64,000 nt of DNA from Akebia trifoliata (Eukaryota > Streptophyta > Magnoliopsida > Ranunculales > Lardizabalaceae). Of the stretch, positions 54,992-64,000 are shown piece after piece. Under the pieces are notes generated by a model, which saw only the letters and a list, made by a program, of their open reading frames with translations, was not told the DNA's origin and made no database searches. The translations under genes and the position numbers were made by a program. Each line of letters opens with the position of its first letter. The first letter of the stretch is position 1. The DNA lies in the NCBI GenBank assembly GCA_017979445.1, contig CM030705.1, forward strand, positions 17,687,040 to 17,751,039, read 5' to 3'.

Positions 54992-55702
54992 ATATCTTGG
55001 CGACCATTAACAATTTTGCCTGAGAGCCTAATTGATCGATTTTTTTAGTTCAAAATTTTAAATTAATTTTATTAATATTTAACTTTAATTATTTAATATT
55101 TTATTTATTAATTTTGAAAATTTTAATTATAAAAAATATAAAATTACCGTTTTACCCTCGGAGAGGACTTTTTGTGTTTCAAGTCGATTTTTGATGTTCT
55201 AAGATGTTTTAGAATCAATTTTTTTATAAGGAATTCAATGGAAATATTGGTTTATGTCATTTATGAAAATTTTTGTGTGGAATGGTCGTGAACTTTATGA
55301 GGGGTATTTTCGTAATTTTGTCGAATTATATGAAAATTGGCGAAATGATTTATTTGGTTTCGATTTGTTGTTTTATGTGTTTGAATGGATTTTTCTTAGC
55401 GTAACGTAGACTCTAGGGATGTTTTAAGGTTAGGGGTATTTTGGTAATTTGGTCATTTTTTAGTGATTTTTATCGTGAAGTTTTTTTTGTCTGAAAAATG
55501 ATGATTTCTAAGTTTTTGGGGTTATATTTTCTTAGCGTAGTGTGGTTTTTACAATTTTGTCAGTTCGAGATACCTCATTCGAATTTCTGAAACATATCTG
55601 GTAATAAAATAAAGCATTGAGATAAACATCCATCATTGGGAACCGTTGCGATCGGGTTGACGAGTTGATTAATCAGGTGAATGCAAAAATGGGGTTTATA
55701 CA
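54992..55702 (-). repeat. T2 5' LTR fragment
   Basis: It matches 43905-44613 of the 3' LTR (from ATATCTTGGC to CAAAAATGGG). It holds only the outer, U3-side part; the rest is missing at the junction with the CACTA transposase gene. Its end reads TATACA instead of TCTACA. Confidence 0.85.
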
Positions 55703-56234
55703 ATACTATTCTACAGAGATCTCCTCCGAGATCTCTAGGATTGATGTGTGTATATCAAGATTACGATTATTCTAAGATTAGGTTGTCCCTGTTTGACAGA
55801 CCAGGTTTCATTCAGTGTTGTGCTGCCTTTCTAGCCAGACTAAAGAGATTTTTGCTTTGACCTACCCTGTTGAAGGATAGCGTTTGTATACTAATCTGCG
55901 CATGGTACCATTTAATCGACTTGGACACATGTACAACTCAGATAATTGTGCAGTTATTTTCCTCTACGATTATCCCTTTTCGAGGAGACGTGAAGTCTCT
56001 CAGTCTTCTCGAGACACGTATCTTTTTTCTCATTGATTGCCTTGATTCTCTATAACTACTACTACCTTTAATAAATTGACGCATTTAATGCAATGTCTTT
56101 TCAAATCATCTCTGACGACTAAGATGAATCATTCTTTATCTATGTTTGTCCATGTCTCCACTATCATCTGTACTACCCCCAAACTACGACATTTAGGTTG
56201 GACTTAAGTTGTCCTCTTTGGCGTATGTACACCT

Positions 56235-56415
56235 TTACTTATTCTTATAAATAAGAGACTTAATGCTCGTTCTACCTCTTATTGTGATTTCGTCTCTCTA
56301 TATTTTGCAAAAAATTCTCTGTCGTTTTATTTTTGCTTCACTATTATTCATACCTCTTTCAAAATGAGGTAATCTTATTTCTTTGTCTTCTCTTTTCTGC
56401 AAACTTAGTTTCTCA
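56235..56415 (+). promoter_or_regulatory. Possible promoter and leader of the antisense ORF
   Basis: CTTATAAATAAGAG at about 56245 is a good TATA box, about 170 bp before the ATG at 56416 and on the same strand as the antisense ORF. It may equally be part of the adjacent LTR. Confidence 0.45.
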
Positions 56416-58495
56416 ATGGCTATTAACATAACCCAACTTCGACGAAGACTTTATATCCTTGCCTCTATGTCTCTACGGGTCAGTGATGACCCCAATAACA
56501 CTGGCCAATGTCGTTAGGGAGAAATCTTGGTCCATGCCGACCAAATTAAGATTAGGCCTAGTTTTCCCCTATTTTCCTTCCTTAGGGAGGTGTTGAGTAC
56601 GATAAATTGGGCTCAGGCCAAATATTTGGGAACTTCTACCATTTAGTGGAGATTGTGGAGAAGATGGGCATAACCCCCAAATCAGAGGCTAATGGCAGTA
56701 GACCTCCAAACCAAAGCTGTTGAAGGGGTGGCGGTGGAAGATTATATTTGCCTTCTTCCTTCTATTTTGCCTCGGCCACTTGCACGACGAGCGTTATTTG
56801 ATCAAACTTCCTTAGATCAGACCGAACAGATCCTGGAAGATCTTGATGCTCCCTCGGCCTCTATTTTTAGTTTTTCTTCACATCTAATTCTACAAAGGTC
56901 CTCCGACGCCATAAACACTGACTTCTCGGAGTTCCCTTTTTCCTTTTCCCCTACCATTAGAACTATTCTCCCCACTGACCTAGCCAAGAAGAAGAAGAAA
57001 AAAAGTTTGGCCTCTTGAAGCTCCACCCTCACTAGAGAAGTAGGCCAACTGATATTGGTGCATAAGAAGCAAGTTGGTTATGTTTCTACTGCGACTGTTG
57101 TTGTTACTGTTGCTACTACTGTAGTTATTACTATCCCTATTGGGCTTCTTGAGGAGATTTAGACTCAGGCAGGACAGAGCTCGGATGCCATCAGGAAATA
57201 CAGTCCTATACCTTATATTCAATCGAGCAAGAGGCATAAGCTAATCAGAAGAAGTTTGAGGAGTCCTTTCCCTTTAGAGGAGTTTGAGTAAGAAGGTCCC
57301 AATCATCGCAGGACTCCTCTAGAGGTAGCTACATTCTCTTGGAGGTCACGGGGCCTTCCTCCAAGATAAAAATGAGAATAAAATTTTTTGACCCCATTTT
57401 CACATTCATAATAAGAATTGTGGGGTAAAAAACCCTATTGCCGTTGCCTTTCTGCTCTCCCAATCCATTTCTCCCAAAGACTAGGATGTTGCGGATTGAG
57501 TTAATGCTGACCTAAGCTTCAGTCGGTTTGTCCACGACCTCTATCAAGTAATTTTTTATTCTTCCTGTTTTGCTATTTGCTTTGCATGTTTTACTCACTT
57601 AACTGCTTTGCTCTTCTTCGCAAGCCAACGTCTATGGAACCTTGACGTGAGGCTGATGACCAAGCAACTACTCTAACTAAGGAACATGGAGAAAAAATAA
57701 CCTGTTTCAGGCTAAGATAGCCTCTTCTAGCCAATTTTCCCAAGAGGCTAGAAAGAAAATGGAGGCTAACTTGGCCCAATTTTCCAAGGAAAACTTGAAC
57801 TTGGAAGCCACCAATAAGAAGCTGATAGATCTCCAGGGTATTCTATAATTAGAGCTGGCCAGCAACAAAGAGAGTACAACGGAGAAACGCAGAGCTGGCG
57901 GATCTTCAAAAGAATGTATGACAACAAGAACTTGAGCAAGGCTCCTTTAGGATTGGTATTGAGACGGTTAGGGTTACTTTGGCCAAGGAAGATTATATCA
58001 AGATCAAGAGGCTGCAGGGACAATTGCAAGCCTAATATTCTCGGTTGGTAGAGGAATCCTTTTATAAGGCTTATCATGAAGGTTTTGAGGTTGATTGGCT
58101 TCAGTACAAGGAGAAGGAGGACGATGAGGACAAAGAGGATGAAGATCCTACTGGTTCTCCTACCTAGGATTTCTCCAATTGGTTTGGGTGTTATGGGTGA
58201 GTCCCACCCTTCCAACTTGATGAGGAGGGGAACCCCATTGCTATCCTGAATCAAGTTCTTGGTGAACTCATGGAAGCTGGGCGTATCATAGACTTGGACC
58301 AGGCCAGAACGACTGATTCTTCTGCTCAGGCTAGTGATCTACCCACCCCTTATCCTTCCGCCTGATTTGCCTCTTGCCCCTGTCATTGACATTGATGAAG
58401 ACGAGACGATAGACTCTCCAAACCCTCTTGTTGAGGTTGACCCTCCAAATTCTATTGCTGAGATTTCTGCCAACCAGTCATCTACCAATGAATGA
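56416..58495 (+). pseudogene. Antisense accessory ORF of element U
   Basis: From ATG 56416 (MAINITQLRRRLYILASM) to TGA 58493-58495, in several frames with stops. An N-terminal part (FPLFSFLREVLSTINWAQAK) resembles the conserved start of antisense plant retrotransposon proteins. A Ser/Pro-rich middle with a lysine run (AKKKKKKSLAS, about 57000) follows. The C-terminal half is Glu/Lys/Gln-rich with coiled-coil character (ANLAQFSKENLNLEATNKKL; SRLVEESFYKAYHEGFEVDW) and an acidic tail. A TTAATGAGAATTTTT signal-like stretch follows at about 58590. The function of such proteins is unknown. Confidence 0.6.
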
Positions 58496-59039
58496 AGATC
58501 TGCTCTTTGGTTTCTGTTTAAGCTATGCTTTTATTGCCATTTTTCTATTGTCCCATCTTTGGGGTTTCTCTTGTACTTTTTCTTGCTATTAATGAGAATT
58601 TTTTTTGTTTTTACACAATTGCTATTCTATCTTTGATATAACACATTACTTCTTCATACTACTTACGTTGCATACATTATATGCTAGTATAAACAATCTA
58701 TTAACCTACTTTTTAACTTGGCATAAGTTTCACCATTATTTATATATGTTTTTTTTTCATACTACTTCATACTACTTAAGCCAATTGCTAATCTACCTTC
58801 AATGTGAACTCTATTCGACCTGTTTGCGCTGCATATTCCACTACTAAACTGCTTGAACTCATGTTTACTACCTCTTCCCCTCAGGTTCTACCTTATATAA
58901 ATTCTACTTAGGTGGAACCTTTTAGTAAATGACTACATTAACTTTGGGGAAGTACATTTGAGTTATTATCCTTTAAGAAGGCTTTAACTAAACTTTTATT
59001 TCTTGGTCCTTGAAACGACTAATCTTCAGCACTTTTATT
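58496..59039. other. Non-coding DNA of element U
   Basis: T-rich sequence after the antisense ORF, with two ACACATTACTTCTTCATACT-like motifs near 58640-58780. No gene. Confidence 0.45.
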
Positions 59040-59830
59040 ATTCTATGGCAAAATGTGATCTTTCAGCAACTTCTCTTCTACCCATAGGTAGATGTTTTCG
59101 GGGATCTATGTTTTTGCTAAACAAATATCTTTGCTCTGTCACTTAAGATAGAGCCTGGTCGTTCAGTTCTTCAATCTACTAGTTAAAATAGAGGAGACCT
59201 ACGAGAATCAGATTCTAAAATGAGCCCAACTTAGTGCTAACTTACTCGTGCTAGAGTAGGGCCCCGATCAGCTTCTTACTCTGTCAATTAAGGTAGAGAA
59301 GATCCACGTAGGCTTGGATCTAGGTGGGATCCATCTTTAGTGCTATTGTACTTGTGGTAAAGAAGACCCACGTAAACCCGGATCCAGGTTGGATTCGTTT
59401 TTAGTGCTCTTGAACTTGTGACAGAGTAGGAACCTGACCAACTTATTATTCTACCAATTAAGGCAGAGAAGACCCACGTAGGTTTGGATCTAGGCGGGAT
59501 CCACATTAGTTATTTGTTACTTGTACTAGAGTTGGGCCCCAACTGGCTTCTTACCTTACCTATTAAAACAGAGAAGACCCACATAAGCTTGGATCTAGGT
59601 GGGATCTGTCTTCAGTGCTAAATCATTCTCATCAGAGTAGGGGCCAGACTAGCTTCTTACTCTGCCAATTAAGGTAGAGAAGAATCACGTAAGCCCAGAT
59701 CCATGTGCGATCCAATTTTAAGTGTTATTTTACTCTCATCAAAGTTGAGCCTTAACCAGCTTCTTGTCCTATCAATTAAGACAGAGAAGACCCACGTAGG
59801 TTTGGATCCAACTTTAAGTACTATATCCGC
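59040..59830. repeat. 106-bp tandem array in element U
   Basis: Units are recognisable by GAGAAGACCCACGTAGG(C/T)TTGG and relatives at about 59193, 59296, 59360, 59466, 59571, 59677 and 59784. The usual spacing is 103-107 bp; one unit is shortened to 64 bp. Each also has CAGCTTCTTACTCT and CAATTAAGGTAGAG-like parts. Confidence 0.87.
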
Positions 59831-59929
59831 GCACAGGCTACTGGCGATAAGAAAAGATTTATTTATTGAAAGTATCTTTTTAAGTTACATGTATTCCACG
59901 GTCAAGACAGCTCTTGACCGGTCATTATA

Positions 59930-61085
59930 ATCAAGTAGTAGACTCTCTTCTGGCCTACTCTTACTACCCTATACGACCTTCCCAATTTGTCATTGTTCTG
60001 TTCTTCTGTATTCTAGAATACCCTACACAACACTAGGTCTCTTTCTTTAAACTACCTTTGGTGTACTTTCTTGTTGAAGTAGCTTTGCAGCTTCTTATGA
60101 TAGGTTTTTAGTCTTATTAGCGTTGCTTCTTATTTCTCTTCCAGCAAATCTAGCTTTGCAATTATCTGCTAGTTATTTTGGTCAGTCTGTACTACTCTGG
60201 ATCTGATTGTAGGATAGTTATTTTCTATTGGAAACATTGCCTCCATTCGATAAGCCATAGTAAATGGAGACATCCCTGTGGATGTCCTAGTAGTTATCTT
60301 GTAGGTCCACAACACGCCATGCAAAACCATTGTCCACCTTTCCTTTGCTTTTCCCAACCCTTTCTTTAGCGTGTCTATCAATACCTTGTTGGTAGCTTTA
60401 GCCTGTCCATTGACCTACAAGTACTGTGGTGTGAAAAATAATTGCGTTATTCCATGTTCTTTACAGAAATCTTTGATCTGCTCTCCTGTGAATTGTCTCC
60501 CATTGTCTGAGACTATAGTGCAAACAGACTAAATCGGCAAATTATGTTTTTCCAAAAGAACTTCTAAACTTCCTACTGACGTATTCTGGCTAGAGGGAGT
60601 ACTTCTGCCCACTTGGTGAAGTAATCTATCGCTACTAGCAAGAATGTCAGGTTACCTAGTACCCTGGGCAACAGGTTTGTTAGATCAATTCCCCGTTATG
60701 CAAATGGCCAAGGGCTGATGAGAGAGTTGAGCTATACTGCTGGCTGGCGGATTATTCTTCCATATCTCTAGTACTTGTCGCAATGCTTGACGTGCAAAGC
60801 TACGTCTTTCTACAAATAATGCCAAAAATACTCTTGAGAGAATACTTTGTGGGCTAGAGATCTTGCCCTTGAATGACTCCCACAATCACTTTCGTGGACC
60901 TTGCTCAGCACATCATTTGCTTCCCTTGACGTTAAGCAACACAGGAGTGGCCCTCCTACTGACTTTTGGTACAACATTCCATTTAGGATAATGTACCTCT
61001 CTGCCCTACTTTTGACTCGTCTTGCTTTCTTAGGCTAGGGAATTTTCATGCCTATTATCTACCTGCGGTATGTGCTCTATTTTGA
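59930..61085 (-). pseudogene. Element U RNase H end and integrase
   Basis: From the right: IEHIPQVDNRHENSLA (end of RNase H), ERYIILNGMLYQKSVGGPLL, HESDCGSHSRARSLAHK (zinc-binding; the second Cys of the CxxC is Tyr), GIDLTNLLPRVLGNLTFLLV, AIDYFTKWAEVLPLARI, then QYLxVNGQAKATNKVLID, where the catalytic Glu is Lys. LKKGLGKAKERWTMVLHGVL and TGMSPFTMAYRMEAMFPIE follow, and the C-terminal region runs to about 59930. Stops and frameshifts occur throughout. The layout is that of Tat/Athila-type integrases. Confidence 0.87.
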
Positions 61086-62486
61086 TTTTTCCAATTCAAA
61101 GTATGGCAAATCTAATTTTCTCCAGGTAGAGCTGCATCCTAGGAACACATATGTTTATTGTGTAGATCAAAGATCAAACCATCAAATTGGGCCCCAGAAT
61201 CAGAAATTAGACGTTGCATTTCAATATGGAGGACCAATCAAGCATCCTGGCCAAATTTCGAGATTAAAAGTTTTAACCCAACTTCGACGCGATGAGCAAC
61301 TTAGGCGACGGGGTAGGCCTCGGTTGGAGTGTCCTAAAATTGTGTAAGTGTGCTTCACACGTGATCTTCTTGGCTATAATAAATAAGACTAAGAATGGAT
61401 CCTTCCAGAACTTAAGATATCTATAAATAAAGCATTTCTAAATGTAGAAATGGCTTCATTCTTGGCCCCTTTTCTTTAGTCAATCTTGGTTTCTTGCCTC
61501 TCTTCCTTTAACCTAAGTCCCTTGGCTTTTTCTTATGTATTTTCTATTTTTATCTTAGGTTTTTTCCTTAAAATTCTATAATTCTTGTAAGTGAGAGAGT
61601 GAGAAGAAATTGTAATGACTTTTGTTTAATGAAACAAGGCTTATTCTTCTCCATCTATCTTTTTCTATCACTTGCAATAACGTTAGGCTAATCTTCCCTC
61701 AATTTGAGAGTGCAAAAACTTAGAACAAGATTACTTTGTTGTATTTAATTTATTTCCTTCTTAATTTCCTTTAATGTATGAGTTCTCTTCAAGACTTATC
61801 CATTCCTATGGATAAAGGCTAAAGATGAACTCTTACACTTTTTATGCTAAACCTAGATGCTTCATACTTAGATAAGATCAAGATGTAGCATTCTTAATCT
61901 AGATATTTGATAGTAAAATGTTCACATGTTAGAGATTGAAGAAATTCTACTTTAATATTATTTAAATTTGATTTTATCTTGCTAAATACCAAGCCTTTAT
62001 GATTGAGTTATCAAAGATGTTAAGAACTAGATTTTAGCTTAATAATTTTCTCTAGGTGGATCACTTTCCAATGGTATTTCCATCCATAATTTTAGCTTTG
62101 TTTTCAATTCTATTAGTTTAATTTTTCAAAAACTTTTATTTTCTTTTAGTTACTTCAAAAACACAAAAATAAATTTATTTGTTGGCTTAAATTAATTTTA
62201 CAACCCTAGCTTGATTTTATCCCCTTTGTATTGGGTTCAATCTCTTACTTGCACCACAAGTCAAGGAAATTTACATTTATATGAAGTTCTATGGGAAGGA
62301 AAATTATAGTTTCATTAAAGTATTCGTCCCCTAGTTGGAATCGTAGGTCTAGTCGGTTGGCGTAAATACCAACACCAACCACATAGTTAGGAATGACATT
62401 GGAATCTGAACTTGCAAAGATCCGAAAGATCATGGCAATCTTTGCTACCGACATAAACTATATCAAAGGAAAAATTGAAGTGTTAG
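61086..62486. other. Unassigned, LTR-like DNA
   Basis: A 99-codon open frame at 61048-61347 crosses the break in element U and is not supported. GGCTATAATAAATAAGAC near 61374 and AATGAAACAAGGCTTATTC near 61629 look like promoter and RNA-end parts of some LTR, but no boundaries were found. Confidence 0.35.
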
Positions 62487-64000
62487 TGTAGACACCCAAA
62501 TTTGATCGGGCCCTCGATGCAAAATGCCCCAAAAATCGTAAAAATTGGAATGGGCTCCGAGGCCCAAACCTATAAAAATCCAATGAATTTTGTAATTCAT
62601 TTTTCAATAAATGGCCCAAGGCTTCTTACGTAGCCCACGGACCAAAAACTAGTCCACTCAACTCAATCCCCAAACCCATTTTTATTTAACCAAACCCAAG
62701 CCCAATCTAACATAAGCCCAAACCATTCAACCTAAACCCAATCCAACTTAAACCTAATCCAACCTAAGCCCAACTCATAACCAAAGCCCAATCCACTATC
62801 CAAATCCAATCCAACCCATCATCATCACATCAAACCAATCACCAAGAGATGACACATGTCATCATCCCCTTCCACCTCCCTCATCTAACCAACCAACCAA
62901 CCAACTCCATTACTTCCCTCCAAAAATTAATTCAACCCATAACCCTACCCTAACCTATCCTACCCATTCTCTCAAATCAAACACTCATAACCTATCACCC
63001 TCCCCTAATCTACCCCCATCATTTCCTACAAAACCCATCTCTACAATCTACACCTACACCTATCATCTCAAATCAAACACTCATCCTTTCATATCAACTC
63101 ATCTCAACCCTTCATTTCCACCCACTTTGACACATGTCATCATCTCCCTCACCCTCCCAAAATATCATCAACCACCTCATTAAATCATCCATTCTCTTAA
63201 ACCAAACACCATTTAATCACAACTACTACCTTAAACTCACCTCACCAAACACTCAACCCAAATGGGTTGGGTTGGATCCAAACCATTTGGGTCAAAACTC
63301 ACCCATTTAACCTTCTTACACAAATACCCCTCAAATCCCATCAATTTACACATACCCTTCTCTTAAACCCCATACCATTCTACCACTTCCCAATCTTTCA
63401 CCCAACTCTACCCCTAAAATAACCCCACAATCTCTATAAAAACCCCATCACTCTCAACTCTCAATCCCTAATGAAAACTTGATAAGAAAATCCTCCACAA
63501 TCAAAACTCTCTACTCTACTCTCAACACCTCACCCTCAACTCAACTCACTCTCCTACAACTTCAAGCAAGTCCAAGCCAACTCAAAGGAAGGTCAAAGGA
63601 AGTCAAGGAATGGTCAAGGTGGGTTCAACAAAAGGAACACCCCCTCTACATCCCCTCTTCTACTTCCCCTTTTCCCACACTTTGCACACACCACAATGAT
63701 TTGAGTCCTTCAAGGGCCCCTTTTTCAATAAGGGTGCCCTCAATGGACTAAATCTATATCAAAGCCCCTCACACTTGAGGGCACACCTCAAACCATTTTT
63801 GATTTTATTTTCTTTATTTTAAAAATGACCGGATCCGAGGTTACCACCTATGGTGGGTGGAGTAGGATGCCTAACACCTTCCCTACTCCATAAATGGACC
63901 CCCTTACCTTGAATCAAAGGTTGGACCACGTGCATTATCCTACGAGAGTCATCACATCAAAAATGACTTAATTTTCAAAAAACGAGACATCGGGTGACCA
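62487..64000 (+). repeat. Tat-like LTR, cut by the window end
   Basis: It starts TGTAGACACCCAAATTTGATC, close to the T1 and T2 LTR starts. A TATA-like TCTATAAAAACCCC lies near 63433, and GATGCCTAACACCTTCC near 63869 matches the U5 motif of T1 and T2. About 62640-63560 is very poor in G on the plus strand. The 90-codon frame at 63479-63751 overlaps the presumed transcript start and is not supported as a gene. Confidence 0.65.

Larger units (their letters stand above)
42904..55702 (-). mobile_element. Tat-like Ty3/gypsy element T2, broken by a CACTA transposon
   Basis: From the left: a nearly complete 3' LTR (42904-44613), polypurine tract, tandem array, and pol on the minus strand up to 49067, where a CACTA element starts. 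To the right of the CACTA remnant lies only the outer part of a 5' LTR of the same family (54992-55702). Flanks GTACT (42899-42903) and ATACT (55703-55707) agree in four of five bases, so the two parts are probably one insertion. Gag, protease, most of RT and half of the 5' LTR are gone. LTRs and the pol C-terminus are clearly related to T1. Confidence 0.7.
55703..61085 (-). mobile_element. Ty3/gypsy element U with antisense ORF
   Basis: The minus strand carries the end of an RNase H and an integrase (61085-59930). Next, leftward, come a 106-bp tandem array and a plus-strand ORF of about 690 codons (56416-58495). An antisense ORF between integrase and 3' LTR is known from Tat-lineage elements such as Grande. 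The 3' LTR probably includes 55703 to about 56240 and may continue left of T2, before 42904. RT, gag and the 5' LTR are not visible; the element breaks at about 61085. Confidence 0.6.

Noticed and set aside
61048..61347. 99-codon plus-strand ORF
   Set aside because: Its first part is the antisense of the RNase H end of element U and it crosses the element's breakpoint; no family similarity.
63479..63751. 90-codon plus-strand ORF
   Set aside because: It lies at the presumed transcript start of an LTR in a compositionally biased stretch with no recognisable domain.
1..64000. Organellar insertions, rDNA, or an endogenous pararetrovirus
   Set aside because: No chloroplast or mitochondrial gene, rRNA sequence, or movement-protein and coat-protein arrangement was recognised; all RT sequences fit gypsy, copia or LINE elements.

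Overview
The window looks like intergenic and intronic DNA from a large, repeat-rich flowering-plant genome. It has several layers of Ty3/gypsy and Ty1/copia LTR retrotransposons, L1-type LINE tails, a CACTA transposon with a TNP2 transposase, a MULE transposase, hAT-type and fold-back MITEs, and GT-AG introns. The species cannot be fixed from sequence alone; a eudicot is the best guess. No rRNA, organellar insertion or CRISPR array was recognised. The only tRNA-like sequence is a SINE-type head.

The one clear host gene is on the minus strand at 15369-6149: four exons giving the first 171 residues of a plant ubinuclein (a HIRA histone-chaperone subunit), with clean splice sites and no internal stop. 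Its introns have been expanded by transposons. Intron 1 (6.3 kb) holds an inverted-repeat element containing a hAT MITE and an internally deleted copia element with 222-bp LTRs and a CTATC target duplication. Intron 2 holds two LINE tails in opposite orientations, one ending only about 17 bp from the exon 3 acceptor. Exons after exon 4 are not visible.

Layout: 1-1870, tail of a degraded gypsy element (G0). 1871-5990, unassigned DNA with a SINE candidate, a tandem duplication and a LINE tail. 6149-15369, ubinuclein. 16694-33088, a nested stack: gypsy G1 (plus), split by a non-autonomous LTR element L (17927-22219, minus) and by a Tat-like gypsy T1 (22734-32604, plus) that landed in G1's 3' LTR. 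34100-36792, a MULE transposase relic. 36800-42900, LTR-like and unassigned DNA with a fold-back MITE that itself holds a hAT MITE. 42904-55702, Tat-like element T2 (minus), into whose pol gene a CACTA transposon (49068-54991) inserted, followed by loss of the rest of both. 55703-61085, another gypsy element U (minus integrase) with a plus-strand antisense ORF and a 106-bp tandem array. 62487-64000, the start of one more Tat-like LTR with a strongly G-poor plus strand.

Nearly all element genes are broken. Much of the damage (W-to-TAG, Q-to-TAG, D-to-N, E-to-K, terminal TG-to-TA) fits C-to-T decay of methylated, silenced DNA. The most unusual structures are tandem arrays inside the retrotransposons: a 67-bp array with two potential hairpins per unit in L, a 193-bp array in the T1 leader, alternating 59-bp units near the T1 3' LTR, a 34-bp array in T2 that is open in all minus frames, and the 106-bp array in U. 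Such arrays are plausible seeds of satellite DNA.
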